From NCBI RefSeq assembly GCF_025949665.1, contig NZ_JAPDFT010000003.1:124001-188000 (forward strand): a DNA stretch of 64,000 nt. Reading direction: 5' to 3'. The DNA comes from Chryseobacterium viscerum (GTDB lineage Bacteria > Bacteroidota > Bacteroidia > Flavobacteriales > Weeksellaceae). The translations under genes were made by a program, and so were the position numbers. This document shows positions 16,119-25,794 of this stretch, piece after piece (the stretch's first letter is position 1; each line of letters opens with the position of its first letter). The notes under the pieces were generated by a model. It ran no database searches, was not told the origin of the DNA, and saw nothing but the letters and a program-made list of their open reading frames with translations.

Positions 16119-19100
16119 TTATTTACTATTCGATTTTATAGAATCTGTTTTTATTTCACCTTTTGCATCTGAAGTTTTTTTGTCTTTTTTCTTCTTTTTA
16201 AACAAAGAATTGAAGCTTTTACTCCACACAACACCTCCTCCATAGGCTTGATTTGCAGAACCGTTTGTACTCACCATTCCCATACCGATATTGGTAGGTT
16301 TAGAATACCCTCGTATGATCAAACTTCCATCATTCTTTTTAGAAAGGTCATATTCTACAGATCCTTCTCCGGAAAGATAGTTATTCTGTGTGTTATCTGT
16401 TTTCGATAGAGGAATTCCCAGTCCGGTTTTAATATTAACTCTAGGAGAAAGTGCTACACTTACTCCTGCATTCGCTCTGTCACCAACTGTCGAATTCTGA
16501 TCTCCTTTTACGTAATTAAGGTCAATCTGGAATTCATTACTCATTGTATTAAGAACAGATCCCAGCTGTTTAAGAAGCATATTATACCCTTGTGATTCTG
16601 CAACGTTACCTACATTTACTTCTACTCCACCACTATTGGATACGTTAAAGGTACTCAATAAAAGAACCGAACCGAATTGAAGTACTTTCTCGCCTTCCTG
16701 ACTCATTTTAGCAGCCAGCGTTTCTCTTACCTGGCTGGACACATCCATAGCAGTTACATTCAGATCAATCTGAGGGTCTACCAAAGATTGGGTAATATGA
16801 GCTTGTAACAAAACACTGATAGGCTGTAGTTTTCCCATACTCAGATATTCCCCAACATTGGCCACCATTCTTATATAATTGGCATTAATGTCTAATGCAG
16901 GCTTCATAGCATCACCATCCCATCTGATACTACTGTTCCTTTCTATCTGGAAAGTTTTATTAAGAATTGCCTTAGAGACAAATGTTCCGTTATCTACTTT
17001 ATAAGTACCGCTCATGGCGATATTTCCCTGTCTGTTCATGTGGAACCTCAACGGATCTGCAGAACCTTTTACGGTAATATTTCCTACATCATCTCCCACC
17101 AGTACATTTACGGTAGTTCCTTTATCTACGGCCAGATTGAAATCAATATTCATATTGGCTCCTGTTTTCTTCTTTTCTTCCAGTGTAATAAGACCGTCTT
17201 TTCCTTCTTTGAGGAACCTCAGCATCTTGAACTCTTCGACATTAGATGTAGAACTGGAATTAAAGGTAAAGGTACTTCCGTTAAGGGCCTTCATATTAGG
17301 AGTCGTAATACTTAGTCCTGAAACAGGTCCATCTACATAAAGATCTCCCTGCCCGTAAACTCTTCCCCAGAACAGGTCAAAATCTTTTTGAGTAGTATTA
17401 AGCATCAACAGATTGTCTGCCCTCATTACGAGAGATACCCCCATTGAAGAGAGAGTTTCAAACTGGATCGCCCCGGAAACATTTCCTTTAGAATTAGTCC
17501 TTCCATCATGCACCTCAATATTGTTGAGAATGGCTAGTCCTTTGGTCAGCTGAATCACAGTATCATCAAACGAATAGTCCACTCCGGTAAATAAAAGCTT
17601 TAATCCAAAATCTTTTAAAGCTATATCACCGTTATAATCCAGATTATTGAGCTTTCCATTGATTTTAAGATCTCCGGTTGCTTTTCCTCTAAGATTTCCG
17701 AAAATAGTCTGTACAAACTGCTGAGTAAATGAAAGATCAAAATCACGCATTTCCGCCGTAAGATCAATGATGGGAGAAGAGGTATTATTATTAACGGTTC
17801 CTGTAAGGTTAAGACTGTTATTTCCAAGGACTCCTGCAGAATGAACTTTTACATCTATATCATAAACGTTCAGTGAGAAACCATTGGTAGCAGAGATAGA
17901 GATATCCCCCATATCATTGCCGTTCATCTTGATATCATCAATAGTAAGATCTACCAGTGGCTGAAGAGTGCTTTTGTCCATTTTGATCTTGACACTTCCA
18001 TTGGCAAGGCCTTTTATACCCATTGTATTTCCCCCTGACTGCATTTCCAGGAGTTTTTCTACAGAAAAATCATTTATATCAGCATCTACATAAAAATCTT
18101 TCGCCGATTTAAATTGTGCTTCTTTAATAAGCAAAGCACTTTTATCGGAATAAACCCTCAGGTTTCTGATATCAAAATCTCCTGTATTCCTTCTATAGGT
18201 AATGGAGTGATTCAGTTCCGGACTTGTATCTATAGCCCAGGTCACTTCATTGAATTTCACTTCGGTAGGCTCAAATCTGAATACATAATCACCCGCTGCA
18301 TCGGTAGACTGATCTACATTAATAGCATATTCTTTAAGCTTTTCATTAATTTCATCATCAGGACTTCCATGCTTAAATACGGTAGCTAAATGAAGAGTAT
18401 TTCCATTCTCATTATTTCCTTTAAGCTCAAAGTCTTTGATTACATTTTTGTTATAAACTACCCTGTTAATCTTTGCATACAACTGCTGGCTAAGATCTGC
18501 TGTGTTAATTCTCACTTTAACACTATCCACCATTGCACTGTCTCTGTTAAGATTTTTCCGGTCATTAACTTTATAATCAGGATTGGAATCTGCCAGGGCC
18601 TTATCAGCATCTGTAATTTCCTCTTCCTTCGTCATTATATATTTCAAAGAAGCAGCATCCAGATTCAGAATAAGGTTGTTTGAATTTCCGTCGTATTCTC
18701 CTTCCACTAAAGCTCCCTGTGGTAGTTTAAGTTCCGGTAAAAAGTAATTTACAAGCCCCTGCTGAACATCAAACTTCAAAGCAAAATTCTGTCCACGGTA
18801 TAATTTTCTCGGTGGTGGCCCCACCAATATTCTTCCCACTCCGTTTTCTACCATGCCTGCGAGATCTGCAAGGCTATATCTTCCCGATATCTTTCCTGTA
18901 GCAGCTCCCGGAGCATCTACATCAATCACACGGCCTCCCGCTTCCACGAATGTCTTTAATTTGGCATTCGGAATAGTATATTTTTGAGTTGCCGTAGCAA
19001 AATTCAGATTATTGGCATTGACATCTAAAGTAAGATCATTAATGGAAGACATGGCCATCTTTCCTTCTACCTGACCGCTTACCACCTGACTGCCAGGTTT

Positions 19101-20915
19101 ATTGGTAAAGTAATTCATGTTAAGGTAGGTGACATCCGCGTTCACATCCATAGCAACTCTTGAAGTACTGAAATCTATTAATCCTTTAATCGTTACTTTT
19201 GCCTGTTCATCATTAACAGTAATAAGTCCGTTATATTTTTTATGATCCAATAATCCGTCCAGGTATAGATTATTGATCGTTTTATCCATAATTTCAATGC
19301 TTGCAATCTGAGATTTAGTTGTCAGACGCATGGTATTAACATCAAAGCTTTGACCATTAAGATCAAATTTACCAGAGATCAAGCCTACTGTTTTATTCTT
19401 TGTAATAACAGATGTATTAAGGTCTTTCACATCAAGATAACCGGAATATTTAGGCATTGCAGTGCTGTAACCGGATAAGGTAAGTTTGGATATTTTAGCC
19501 TGCCCTATTCCCGTCATTAAATTCCCACTCTCTACATAGATCTGATCCGGATTTACTTTTGCTGTTCCGTTATACTTTAATTTCCCGAAATCATCTGCAA
19601 AATTCTTCATCTTTTTGGAGATAAAGGAAGGCATCATTGCTTTTAAATCCTTATAAGTAAAATCTGCGGAAAGATCTTTTGTCTCAATGGCAAAATGTCC
19701 TTTCAGCAGGTTATCAACCTTCATTGTTTTGGTTGCAATATTGACGTCAGGATTTCTGATCAGGAAATTTTCCAGATGGAATTTGTTCAGAGGCCCTGTC
19801 ATTTTCCCCGCAAGGTTGAATGGCTTGATATTATCCCAGTTCGTCACAAAATAACTGATGTCATAACCGCTAAGCTGGCTTCCCTGCTGGATATTCATAT
19901 CCCAACGCACTTTGTCTGCAAAATCTGCCCAGGACCCGTCATGAAGATTAAATTTAATATCTCCCTGAAGTAAGCTATGATCTGTATTGAGCGTAAGGTC
20001 TTTTAACGACAAAAACTGCTTCGTTAGAGACAGTTCTGTTGAAAAAGTATCGACAAAATGAGATTTTCCCCATCTTGAGGTCACAAAAGACATATTATTG
20101 ATCAACGCCGAAACATTCGGTCCGTTGACTTTTACATTAGGTGCTTTTAAGTTGAATTTTGTTGCCGTAAGCCACTTCCCTTGTTCTCCGGGAGAATTTT
20201 CATTGATAATGGAAACTTTAGAATCAATAATCTGAATTCTGGAATTCAGCTGAAAAGGAGGTTTTTTCGGGTCTCTTTTCTTTCCGTTATCGAAGAGGTC
20301 AACAAATCTTACAAAGTTTGATATGCTGTCTCCTTTATAAGTAATCACTTTTACATCAGCATTTACCAGAGCCAGGGAGTTAAAACTTAAAGAATTACTG
20401 TTTCCTGAGATGGCATTTACAGCAAGAGATATCCAGTCTGAATCTGCACGAAACTCGCGGGCTGTGATAAAATTAAATCCTTTATAGTCTTTTACTTTTA
20501 ACCCTTTTATTGTTACATCACCGAAGTAGTTTACGTCTACACTTTCTGTAGAAAAATCAGATTTAAAATCATTATTAACAAGCTTTAGCGCCTGATCTGC
20601 TGCCCATTTTTTCGTTACCGGAAGATTGACGGCAATAAGTACTCCTCCTACAAGAAAAATACCAAGCCAAAAGAGAATTAAGAGAAGTTTTGCCCACCAG
20701 GTATAGCTGGTAACATCCTTCACAGCCTGTTTCCCAAACTCTTCAGCCGTTTCCACAGGATGATGTATGGCATCTGAAGCCAGCTCAGATGCTTCTTTTA
20801 CTGTCTCCCGAACTTTTTCTTCTACATTTTCGACAGTTTTCTGTACCTGATCACCTAGGTTTTCAGCTACTGATTTTTTATTCTCATTCTCGTTATTATT
20901 CTCTAACTTTGCCAT
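16119..20915 (-). CDS. tamB: TamB-like translocation and assembly module protein (DUF490)
   Basis: The start chosen is the ATG at 20915 (MAKLENNN...), giving 1598 residues. An earlier in-frame Met at 21032 would run 113 bases into tsaD on the opposite strand. Residues 15-70 form a charged amphipathic helix region rich in Val, Glu and Lys. One TM helix lies at about 74-96, followed by a very long repetitive beta-rich periplasmic part. The C-terminal 400 residues carry the DUF490/TamB domain (GGVEVNVGNVAESQGYN near the end). The protein ends in a Lys-rich tail. TamB-type proteins span the periplasm and serve in outer-membrane protein assembly and phospholipid transport. The partner TamA/BamA-like gene is not in the window. 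Confidence 0.88.
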   Translation of the reverse strand: MAKLENNNENENKKSVAENLGDQVQKTVENVEEKVRETVKEASELASDAIHHPVETAEEFGKQAVKDVTSYTWWAKLLLILFWLGIFLVGGVLIAVNLPVTKKWAADQALKLVNNDFKSDFSTESVDVNYFGDVTIKGLKVKDYKGFNFITAREFRADSDWISLAVNAISGNSNSLSFNSLALVNADVKVITYKGDSISNFVRFVDLFDNGKKRDPKKPPFQLNSRIQIIDSKVSIINENSPGEQGKWLTATKFNLKAPNVKVNGPNVSALINNMSFVTSRWGKSHFVDTFSTELSLTKQFLSLKDLTLNTDHSLLQGDIKFNLHDGSWADFADKVRWDMNIQQGSQLSGYDISYFVTNWDNIKPFNLAGKMTGPLNKFHLENFLIRNPDVNIATKTMKVDNLLKGHFAIETKDLSADFTYKDLKAMMPSFISKKMKNFADDFGKLKYNGTAKVNPDQIYVESGNLMTGIGQAKISKLTLSGYSTAMPKYSGYLDVKDLNTSVITKNKTVGLISGKFDLNGQSFDVNTMRLTTKSQIASIEIMDKTINNLYLDGLLDHKKYNGLITVNDEQAKVTIKGLIDFSTSRVAMDVNADVTYLNMNYFTNKPGSQVVSGQVEGKMAMSSINDLTLDVNANNLNFATATQKYTIPNAKLKTFVEAGGRVIDVDAPGAATGKISGRYSLADLAGMVENGVGRILVGPPPRKLYRGQNFALKFDVQQGLVNYFLPELKLPQGALVEGEYDGNSNNLILNLDAASLKYIMTKEEEITDADKALADSNPDYKVNDRKNLNRDSAMVDSVKVRINTADLSQQLYAKINRVVYNKNVIKDFELKGNNENGNTLHLATVFKHGSPDDEINEKLKEYAINVDQSTDAAGDYVFRFEPTEVKFNEVTWAIDTSPELNHSITYRRNTGDFDIRNLRVYSDKSALLIKEAQFKSAKDFYVDADINDFSVEKLLEMQSGGNTMGIKGLANGSVKIKMDKSTLQPLVDLTIDDIKMNGNDMGDISISATNGFSLNVYDIDVKVHSAGVLGNNSLNLTGTVNNNTSSPIIDLTAEMRDFDLSFTQQFVQTIFGNLRGKATGDLKINGKLNNLDYNGDIALKDFGLKLLFTGVDYSFDDTVIQLTKGLAILNNIEVHDGRTNSKGNVSGAIQFETLSSMGVSLVMRADNLLMLNTTQKDFDLFWGRVYGQGDLYVDGPVSGLSITTPNMKALNGSTFTFNSSSTSNVEEFKMLRFLKEGKDGLITLEEKKKTGANMNIDFNLAVDKGTTVNVLVGDDVGNITVKGSADPLRFHMNRQGNIAMSGTYKVDNGTFVSKAILNKTFQIERNSSIRWDGDAMKPALDINANYIRMVANVGEYLSMGKLQPISVLLQAHITQSLVDPQIDLNVTAMDVSSQVRETLAAKMSQEGEKVLQFGSVLLLSTFNVSNSGGVEVNVGNVAESQGYNMLLKQLGSVLNTMSNEFQIDLNYVKGDQNSTVGDRANAGVSVALSPRVNIKTGLGIPLSKTDNTQNNYLSGEGSVEYDLSKKNDGSLIIRGYSKPTNIGMGMVSTNGSANQAYGGGVVWSKSFNSLFKKKKKDKKTSDAKGEIKTDSIKSNSK

Positions 20916-20919
20916 TATT

Positions 20920-21936
20920 ATGAGCGACTCTATAATTTTAGGTATTGAATCGTCCTGCGACGACACCTCAGCAGCTATCATCAAGGGAAATTCTATTCTT
21001 TCAAACATTGCCGCGAACCAGGCCATCCACAAAGAATATGGTGGTGTTGTCCCTGAATTGGCTTCACGAGCCCATCAGCAAAATATTATCCCCGTTGTTG
21101 AAAAATCTTTTTCTAAAGCAAATATACAACAAAATGCTATCTCTGCTATAGGATTTACTCGCGGACCGGGACTTTTAGGATCTCTTCTTGTAGGAACATC
21201 ATTTGCTAAGTCTTTGGCTATGAGCCTGAATGTACCTTTGATTGAAGTAAATCACCTTCAAGCCCACATTCTGGCCCATTTCATCGAAGATGCAAATCCT
21301 GTGCCGCCTACTTTCCCATTCTTATGTCTTACGGTAAGTGGCGGACATACCATGATTGTACTGGTAAAAGACTATTTCGATATGGAAATCATCGGGAAAA
21401 CCATTGATGATGCCGCAGGAGAAGCTTTTGATAAAATCGGAAAGATTTTTGACCTTGACTATCCAGCAGGACCTATTATCGACAGATTGTCGAAAGAAGG
21501 GAATCCTGATGCGTTTAAATTCAACAAACCGAAGTTGGAAAACTACGATTATTCTTTCAGTGGTATTAAAACTTCCGTGTTGTATTTCATACAGAAAGAA
21601 GTCAGACAAAATCCGGATTTCATCAAGGAAAATCTTAATGATCTTTGTGCTTCTGTACAGAAATCCATCATCGAAATTCTGATGAATAAGCTTGAAAAAG
21701 CGGCCAAAGATCTCAATGTAAATCAGGTGGCTATTGCAGGTGGTGTATCGGCTAATTCTGCCCTTAGAAAAGCAATGGAAGACAACAAAGAAAGACTGGG
21801 TTGGGATATCTACATTCCAAAATTTGAATATACAACAGATAATGCAGCCATGATTGCCATGGTAGCGAAGCTGAAATTTGAGCGGGGAGAATTTACAGAT
21901 TTAAGAACTTCCGCAACGGCAAAATACGATTTATGA
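20920..21936 (+). CDS. tsaD: tRNA N6-adenosine threonylcarbamoyltransferase TsaD
   Basis: The 338-residue protein is a full-length TsaD/Kae1/Gcp enzyme, which attaches threonylcarbamoyl to A37 of ANN-decoding tRNAs in the cytoplasm. The N-terminal ILGIESSCDDTSAAI motif is complete. The metal-binding HxxxH is seen in NHLQAHILAHF near residue 110, with VSGGHTMIV near 135, AAGEAFDK near 166 and AIAGGVSANSALR near 268. The gene is divergent from tamB with only 4 bases between the start codons, and its stop overlaps the next start (ATGA). Promoters for both genes must therefore lie inside the other gene's coding sequence, or in this tiny gap. Confidence 0.96.
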   Translation: MSDSIILGIESSCDDTSAAIIKGNSILSNIAANQAIHKEYGGVVPELASRAHQQNIIPVVEKSFSKANIQQNAISAIGFTRGPGLLGSLLVGTSFAKSLAMSLNVPLIEVNHLQAHILAHFIEDANPVPPTFPFLCLTVSGGHTMIVLVKDYFDMEIIGKTIDDAAGEAFDKIGKIFDLDYPAGPIIDRLSKEGNPDAFKFNKPKLENYDYSFSGIKTSVLYFIQKEVRQNPDFIKENLNDLCASVQKSIIEILMNKLEKAAKDLNVNQVAIAGGVSANSALRKAMEDNKERLGWDIYIPKFEYTTDNAAMIAMVAKLKFERGEFTDLRTSATAKYDL

Positions 21937-22328
21937 AAATACTCTTAGAAGAAAAAGTACTGGGGACACAGTCTAAAAAGAATTCAAAATATTACTGGGT
22001 ATTAGAAACTGTCACAGGAAAGCACGAGGGATCAGAAACTTTTTCAGAGTTTACCGGAGGAAGTTCTGAGACAGGATATATTCAGGATATAAAAGATGAA
22101 GTTTTAAAATTAATCAATTCTGAACATCTTTTTAGTTTTCCTTATACTCCAAAAGAAGGAGATTATTTATCAATCAAAAATAATTTGAGAAAACAGGAAT
22201 ATTTAAATCTGATTTTTATTAATAATATCTGGATAGAAGAAATATACATGTGTTCTTACAGGGAGTGTGATACAGACATATACACAACCATTAAAACAGG
22301 AGTTGCATTTATAAGTCAGGATATATGA
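21933..22328 (+). CDS. Hypothetical protein between tsaD and rsmE
   Basis: The 131-residue acidic protein overlaps tsaD by ATGA at its start and rsmE by ATGA at its stop, so all three are likely translationally coupled. It has no signal peptide or TM segment and should be cytoplasmic. Three cysteines occur, two near CSYRECDTD at about residue 108. I do not recognise a family. Its position between two RNA-modification genes may be only operon economy. Confidence 0.7.
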   Translation: MKILLEEKVLGTQSKKNSKYYWVLETVTGKHEGSETFSEFTGGSSETGYIQDIKDEVLKLINSEHLFSFPYTPKEGDYLSIKNNLRKQEYLNLIFINNIWIEEIYMCSYRECDTDIYTTIKTGVAFISQDI

Positions 22329-23020
22329 AATTATTTTACGGAGAAATAGCAGATCAAAAAGTGATCATCAACGATGAAGAGCAGCAACATATTGTAAAAG
22401 TTCTTCGTATGAAAGATGGTGAAGATATTCATGTGACGGATGGAAAAGGAAAGCTGGCTTCCGGAAAACTTATTATAGAAGGGAAGAAAGCAGGTATTGA
22501 AGTTTCTGAGATCAAAGAAAACCTACCGGAATTCAATCCGAAACTTCATATTGCGATTGCTCCCACCAAAAATATAGACAGAATCGAGTTCTTTGTAGAA
22601 AAGGCTGTGGAAATGGGTGTTTCTGAGATCAGTATTATTGTAACAGAGAAAACAGAACGTAAAAATATCAATATTGATAAAATCAGAAAACAGGCTGTTG
22701 CCGCGTCTAAGCAAAGTCTGAGATTTCATTTCCCGATCATCAATGATGCTGTAAAACTAACGGATTTTCTGAAAAACGTTGATCCGGAACATACTTTTGT
22801 AGCACACTGTCATGAAAATCTGGAAAGAATTGATCTTAAAAACATTCCCCAAATGGAACAGCTTACGTTTCTAATAGGCCCTGAGGGTGATTTTTCTGAA
22901 AAGGAAATTGTATTTCTGGCAGAAAATAAAGTAAAAGCGGTCTCCCTCGGAAATCAAAGACTGAGAACTGAAACCGCAGGCGTTTTTGTAGCCGCATGGA
23001 ATTATTATAATATGATATAG
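22325..23020 (+). CDS. rsmE: 16S rRNA (uracil-1498-N3)-methyltransferase RsmE
   Basis: The 231-residue protein has the RsmE layout: an N-terminal PUA-like domain (about 1-70, with HIVKVLRMKDGE), then a SPOUT knot domain. The knot motifs are visible as LIGPEGDFSEKEI near residue 184 and VSLGNQRLRTETA near 211, which bind S-adenosylmethionine. It methylates U1498 in the decoding region of 16S rRNA. It is the last gene of the tsaD operon and is followed by a 12-bp-stem terminator. Confidence 0.95.
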   Translation: MKLFYGEIADQKVIINDEEQQHIVKVLRMKDGEDIHVTDGKGKLASGKLIIEGKKAGIEVSEIKENLPEFNPKLHIAIAPTKNIDRIEFFVEKAVEMGVSEISIIVTEKTERKNINIDKIRKQAVAASKQSLRFHFPIINDAVKLTDFLKNVDPEHTFVAHCHENLERIDLKNIPQMEQLTFLIGPEGDFSEKEIVFLAENKVKAVSLGNQRLRTETAGVFVAAWNYYNMI

Positions 23021-23025
23021 ATAAC

Positions 23026-23058
23026 AAAAAGAGAAGGCCAGAAACCTTCTCTTTTTTA
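23026..23058. terminator. Terminator after rsmE (likely bidirectional)
   Basis: A 12-bp stem (23026-23037 with 23045-23056) has a 7-base loop, an A-run before and a T-run after. It lies between the convergent rsmE and SpoU methyltransferase genes. Confidence 0.9.
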
Positions 23059-23068
23059 TTTCTGAATA

Positions 23069-23749
23069 TTATTTCCAGTCAATATTATTTTCTCTCAGAT
23101 ATTTCTCAAAAATCTGCTGTCCGCTTCTCATGGAGTTGACCGCCCAAAGGATTTTCATTCTTAAAAGCTTTTTTTCATTCAGTTTATAATCAATATCAGA
23201 TTTTATCAGCTTCTGTTTCAATTCATACATACAGATTGAAGCGGCTACAGAAACGTTGAAACTTCTCGTAAAGCCATACATCGGAATTGCCAGCGTTTCA
23301 TCTGCAAAATCTAAGATTTCCTGAGAAACCCCTTCCATCTCTGTTCCAAAAACTAAGGCAATGGGTTCTGTAATTTCATATTCAGGCAGCATTTTAGCAT
23401 TATTTTCTAATGAAACCACCACAATTTTGTATCCTCTGTCTTTAATACTCTGAAAGGATTCCATATTTCGGGGAAGCTTTTCTACTTCAACCCAGGTATC
23501 TGCACCCTTTGTTACCCGAAGATTCGGTTCAAAACTGTATTCTTCCTGCAAAGCCACTACTTTATGAAAACCACAGGCTTCCACAGAACGTACAATTGCT
23601 GCTGCATTTCGAAACTGATAAACATCCTCTACAACAGGAAGTACAAAATCTGAACTTTCCTGGGAAAAATGTTCAATTTTCGCGAGTCTTTCTTCGGTTA
23701 AAAACTGTTTTAAATATTCAAAAGTTTGCGCTAAGTCTTTCATCCGCAT
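23069..23749 (-). CDS. TrmH/SpoU-family RNA 2'-O-methyltransferase
   Basis: The 226-residue protein carries the SpoU/TrmH SPOUT motifs: VYQFRNAAAIVRSVEACGFHKV (motif 1) near residue 43, IALVFGTEMEGVSQEIL (motif 2) near 130 and IPMYGFTRSFNVSVAASICMYEL (motif 3) near 153. The length and the C-terminal basic extension fit TrmH, which methylates G18 in tRNA, but other SpoU members cannot be excluded. The start may be Met1 or Met3. It is convergent with rsmE and monocistronic. Confidence 0.9.
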   Translation of the reverse strand: MRMKDLAQTFEYLKQFLTEERLAKIEHFSQESSDFVLPVVEDVYQFRNAAAIVRSVEACGFHKVVALQEEYSFEPNLRVTKGADTWVEVEKLPRNMESFQSIKDRGYKIVVVSLENNAKMLPEYEITEPIALVFGTEMEGVSQEILDFADETLAIPMYGFTRSFNVSVAASICMYELKQKLIKSDIDYKLNEKKLLRMKILWAVNSMRSGQQIFEKYLRENNIDWK

Positions 23750-23857
23750 TCAGTTATTTTTTTCAATAGCCCCATAAAACGTCTGCAATTTCCATTTTAT
23801 TTTTATAAAATTTTAATCTAAGCGTTTCATTCATTTTCAAATCTTTGCAAATTAACG

Positions 23858-23865
23858 TAATTTTG
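23858..23865 (+). promoter_or_regulatory. Putative promoter -7 box for the asparaginase gene
   Basis: TAATTTTG matches TAnnTTTG and lies 46 bases before the ATG. The -33 element is weak. Confidence 0.4.
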
Positions 23866-23911
23866 ACCTATGAACCCTAATCGGGCTCCAATTCTTAATT
23901 AAAAATAGTAC

Positions 23912-24928
23912 ATGAAGCGAAAAGTCCTGCTCATCTATACCGGTGGAACCATCGGAATGGAAAAAGATTATGAAACCGGAAGTCTCCGTGCCTTTGATTT
24001 TGGTAATATATTTGAAAAAATGCCTGAAATGAAGCTCATGGAATGTGAGGTTTTCGTTCATCCTTTCGCCAAACCATTAGATTCCTCAGATATGGGACCT
24101 GAAGAATGGAGAGTAATAGCCAATTATATTCAAAAAAATTATAATGATTATGATGGTTTTCTGATTCTTCACGGGACAGATACTATGTCTTATACTGCAT
24201 CAGCATTAAGTTTCATGCTTAAAGGATTAAGAAAACCGGTGATCATGACGGGTTCTCAACTGCCGATTGGTGACTTGAGAACTGATGCGAAAGAAAATCT
24301 TCTGACCAGCCTTTATTATGCCAGTCTTTATGAGAATGATGAAGCAGTGATTCAGGAGGTTGCCATATATTTTGAATATAAACTATTAAGAGGAAACAGA
24401 ACCTTGAAATATTCTGCGGAGTATTTTGATGCGTATGCAAGTCCGAACTATCCTATTTTGGGGCAATCCGGAGTTCATTTGAATATTATTAAAGATAATT
24501 TGTTCCGCTGTAATCCGGAGGTGGAATTCCATGTGGATGAACATATTTCCGAAGATATTTTATTCTGGAGAATTTTTCCGGGAATGCACTTAAGCCATTT
24601 CAGAGAAATCCCTAAAATGAAGGTTCTTATTCTTCAGGTTTTCGGTTCAGGAACTATTTTCAGCAGTGCAAAAACTCAGGAAACACTTCAGGAAATCAGA
24701 AATAACGGAACGGAAATCGTAGTGGTAAGCCAGTGTATTTCAGGAGGTATCTCATTTGGGAAGTATGAAAACAGTAATATTTTCTCAAGGATCGGAGCAA
24801 TCAGCGGAAGAGATATGACTGCGGAAACAGCGATTACCAAAGCAATGCACCTTATTGATAATCCAAGCTACTCCGGAAGCTTTGCTGATAATTTCACCAG
24901 AAGCCTTTGTGGAGAAATTACGGATTAA
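23912..24928 (+). CDS. ansA: Type I (cytoplasmic) L-asparaginase
   Basis: The 338-residue enzyme is a standard bacterial asparaginase. The N-terminal threonine motif is IYTGGTIGM (Thr10 region), and the second active-site motif is LILHGTDTMSYTAS near residue 85, with the MTGSQLPIGDLRTDAKENL stretch near 112. No signal peptide is present, which fits the cytoplasmic type I enzyme rather than the secreted type II. It hydrolyses asparagine to aspartate and ammonia. It stands alone, followed by the tRNA-Ser gene. Confidence 0.94.
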   Translation: MKRKVLLIYTGGTIGMEKDYETGSLRAFDFGNIFEKMPEMKLMECEVFVHPFAKPLDSSDMGPEEWRVIANYIQKNYNDYDGFLILHGTDTMSYTASALSFMLKGLRKPVIMTGSQLPIGDLRTDAKENLLTSLYYASLYENDEAVIQEVAIYFEYKLLRGNRTLKYSAEYFDAYASPNYPILGQSGVHLNIIKDNLFRCNPEVEFHVDEHISEDILFWRIFPGMHLSHFREIPKMKVLILQVFGSGTIFSSAKTQETLQEIRNNGTEIVVVSQCISGGISFGKYENSNIFSRIGAISGRDMTAETAITKAMHLIDNPSYSGSFADNFTRSLCGEITD

Positions 24929-24941
24929 ATTGCAAGAATAA

Positions 24942-24972
24942 TTTGGATATTAAAGAAATTACACTATTTTTG
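24942..24972 (+). promoter_or_regulatory. Consensus promoter of the tRNA-Ser gene
   Basis: TTTG at 24942-24945, exactly 19 bases, then TATTTTTG at 24965-24972 is a perfect match to the Bacteroidetes sigma-A consensus. The tRNA begins 12 bases later, close to the expected transcription start. Confidence 0.88.
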
Positions 24973-24983
24973 CAATCTCAAAA

Positions 24984-25070
24984 AGAGAGGTGTCCGAGTG
25001 GTTGAAGGAGCTACCCTGGAAAGGTAGTATACGGGTAACTGTATCGAGGGTTCGAATCCCTTCCTCTCTG
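24984..25070 (+). tRNA. tRNA-Ser (anticodon GGA)
   Basis: The gene folds as a long-variable-arm tRNA. The 7-bp acceptor stem is 24984-24990 with 25063-25069, and the discriminator is G25070. The anticodon stem ACCCT/AGGT surrounds the loop with GGA at about 25018-25020, and the T-arm GAGGGTTCGAATCCCTT is at 25045-25061. The variable arm of TACGGGTAACTGTA type is what class II tRNA-Ser requires. CCA is not encoded. GGA reads UCC and UCU codons. Confidence 0.95.
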
Positions 25071-25080
25071 CAAGAAAATA

Positions 25081-25114
25081 AAATCCTGTGCTTACATTAG
25101 CACAGGATTTTTTA
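25081..25114 (+). terminator. Terminator after tRNA-Ser
   Basis: A perfect 12-bp stem (25081-25092 with 25099-25110) has a 6-base loop followed by T's. Confidence 0.92.
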
Positions 25115-25245
25115 GTTAAAATACTTCGCCTATTTTCTCTAAGTATTTCTACTCAAGACAACAATTGGTAATTTATACTATAAAATATAATCTCTGTTCT
25201 TCGTTACTTTGAAATACAATCTAACCATCTAAAATCCAAATCAAT

Positions 25246-25662
25246 ATGACATCAACAAGTGTAAATGCAAATTCTTCAGGTCAGCTGGTACTTGGAAACG
25301 GAGCACAGTTCTGGGTGTATCTTTCCCCGCAAAATGATACATCTAAAATGATTTCTACATGGCGTGTAACTTTTTCTCAGGGAAACTGGAGCGACTTCAT
25401 CTCAAGTGAGAATCCTACCAAACAAATTCAAACCCCTAATCTTTCAGGGATATTTGAAATTAAAGTAGAATTATTAAGCGGATCTACCGGTACATGGCGT
25501 CAGATTCCACCACAACAGGGAAGTCATAATGAAATAGGCTGTAATTCCAACTGTGCTTCTATGGTAGGCATCGTTGCAGACAGTACAAACCCTCCTATCG
25601 GAGCCATTAATGCTCATTTTTGGACAACATGGGATGCTATGTGCGGAGTAAGACAGAACTAA
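25246..25662 (+). CDS. Hypothetical orphan protein
   Basis: The 138-residue product has no signal peptide, TM segment or sorting domain. It starts MTSTSVNANSSGQL, continues with alternating polar/hydrophobic stretches that suggest beta strands (QFWVYLSPQ, TWRVTFSQG, IFEIKVELLSG), and ends with a cysteine-containing region (IGCNSNCASMVGIV, then WDAMCGVRQN). The layout of a small beta-sandwich with a possible disulfide is a guess. I recognise no family. It lies directly after the tRNA-Ser terminator, at a common site for orphan genes. Confidence 0.6.
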   Translation: MTSTSVNANSSGQLVLGNGAQFWVYLSPQNDTSKMISTWRVTFSQGNWSDFISSENPTKQIQTPNLSGIFEIKVELLSGSTGTWRQIPPQQGSHNEIGCNSNCASMVGIVADSTNPPIGAINAHFWTTWDAMCGVRQN

Positions 25663-25794
25663 ATGTAAATAACAGTCCATAAAACCAGATTGCCACAGTA
25701 TTTTATATATTGTGGCAATTTATTATTCCTGCGGAGAGGATCAGTACAACACTTTTAAAATGAGCAGTGGTCAGAAAACTATTAATTCTAAGAA

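Noticed and set aside
20916..21032. Longer tamB start at 21032
   Set aside because: It would overlap tsaD coding by 113 bases on the other strand and add residues without a TamB-like character.
24984..25110. Integrated element at tRNA-Ser
   Set aside because: No integrase gene, no direct repeat of the tRNA 3' end and no phage genes within the window.
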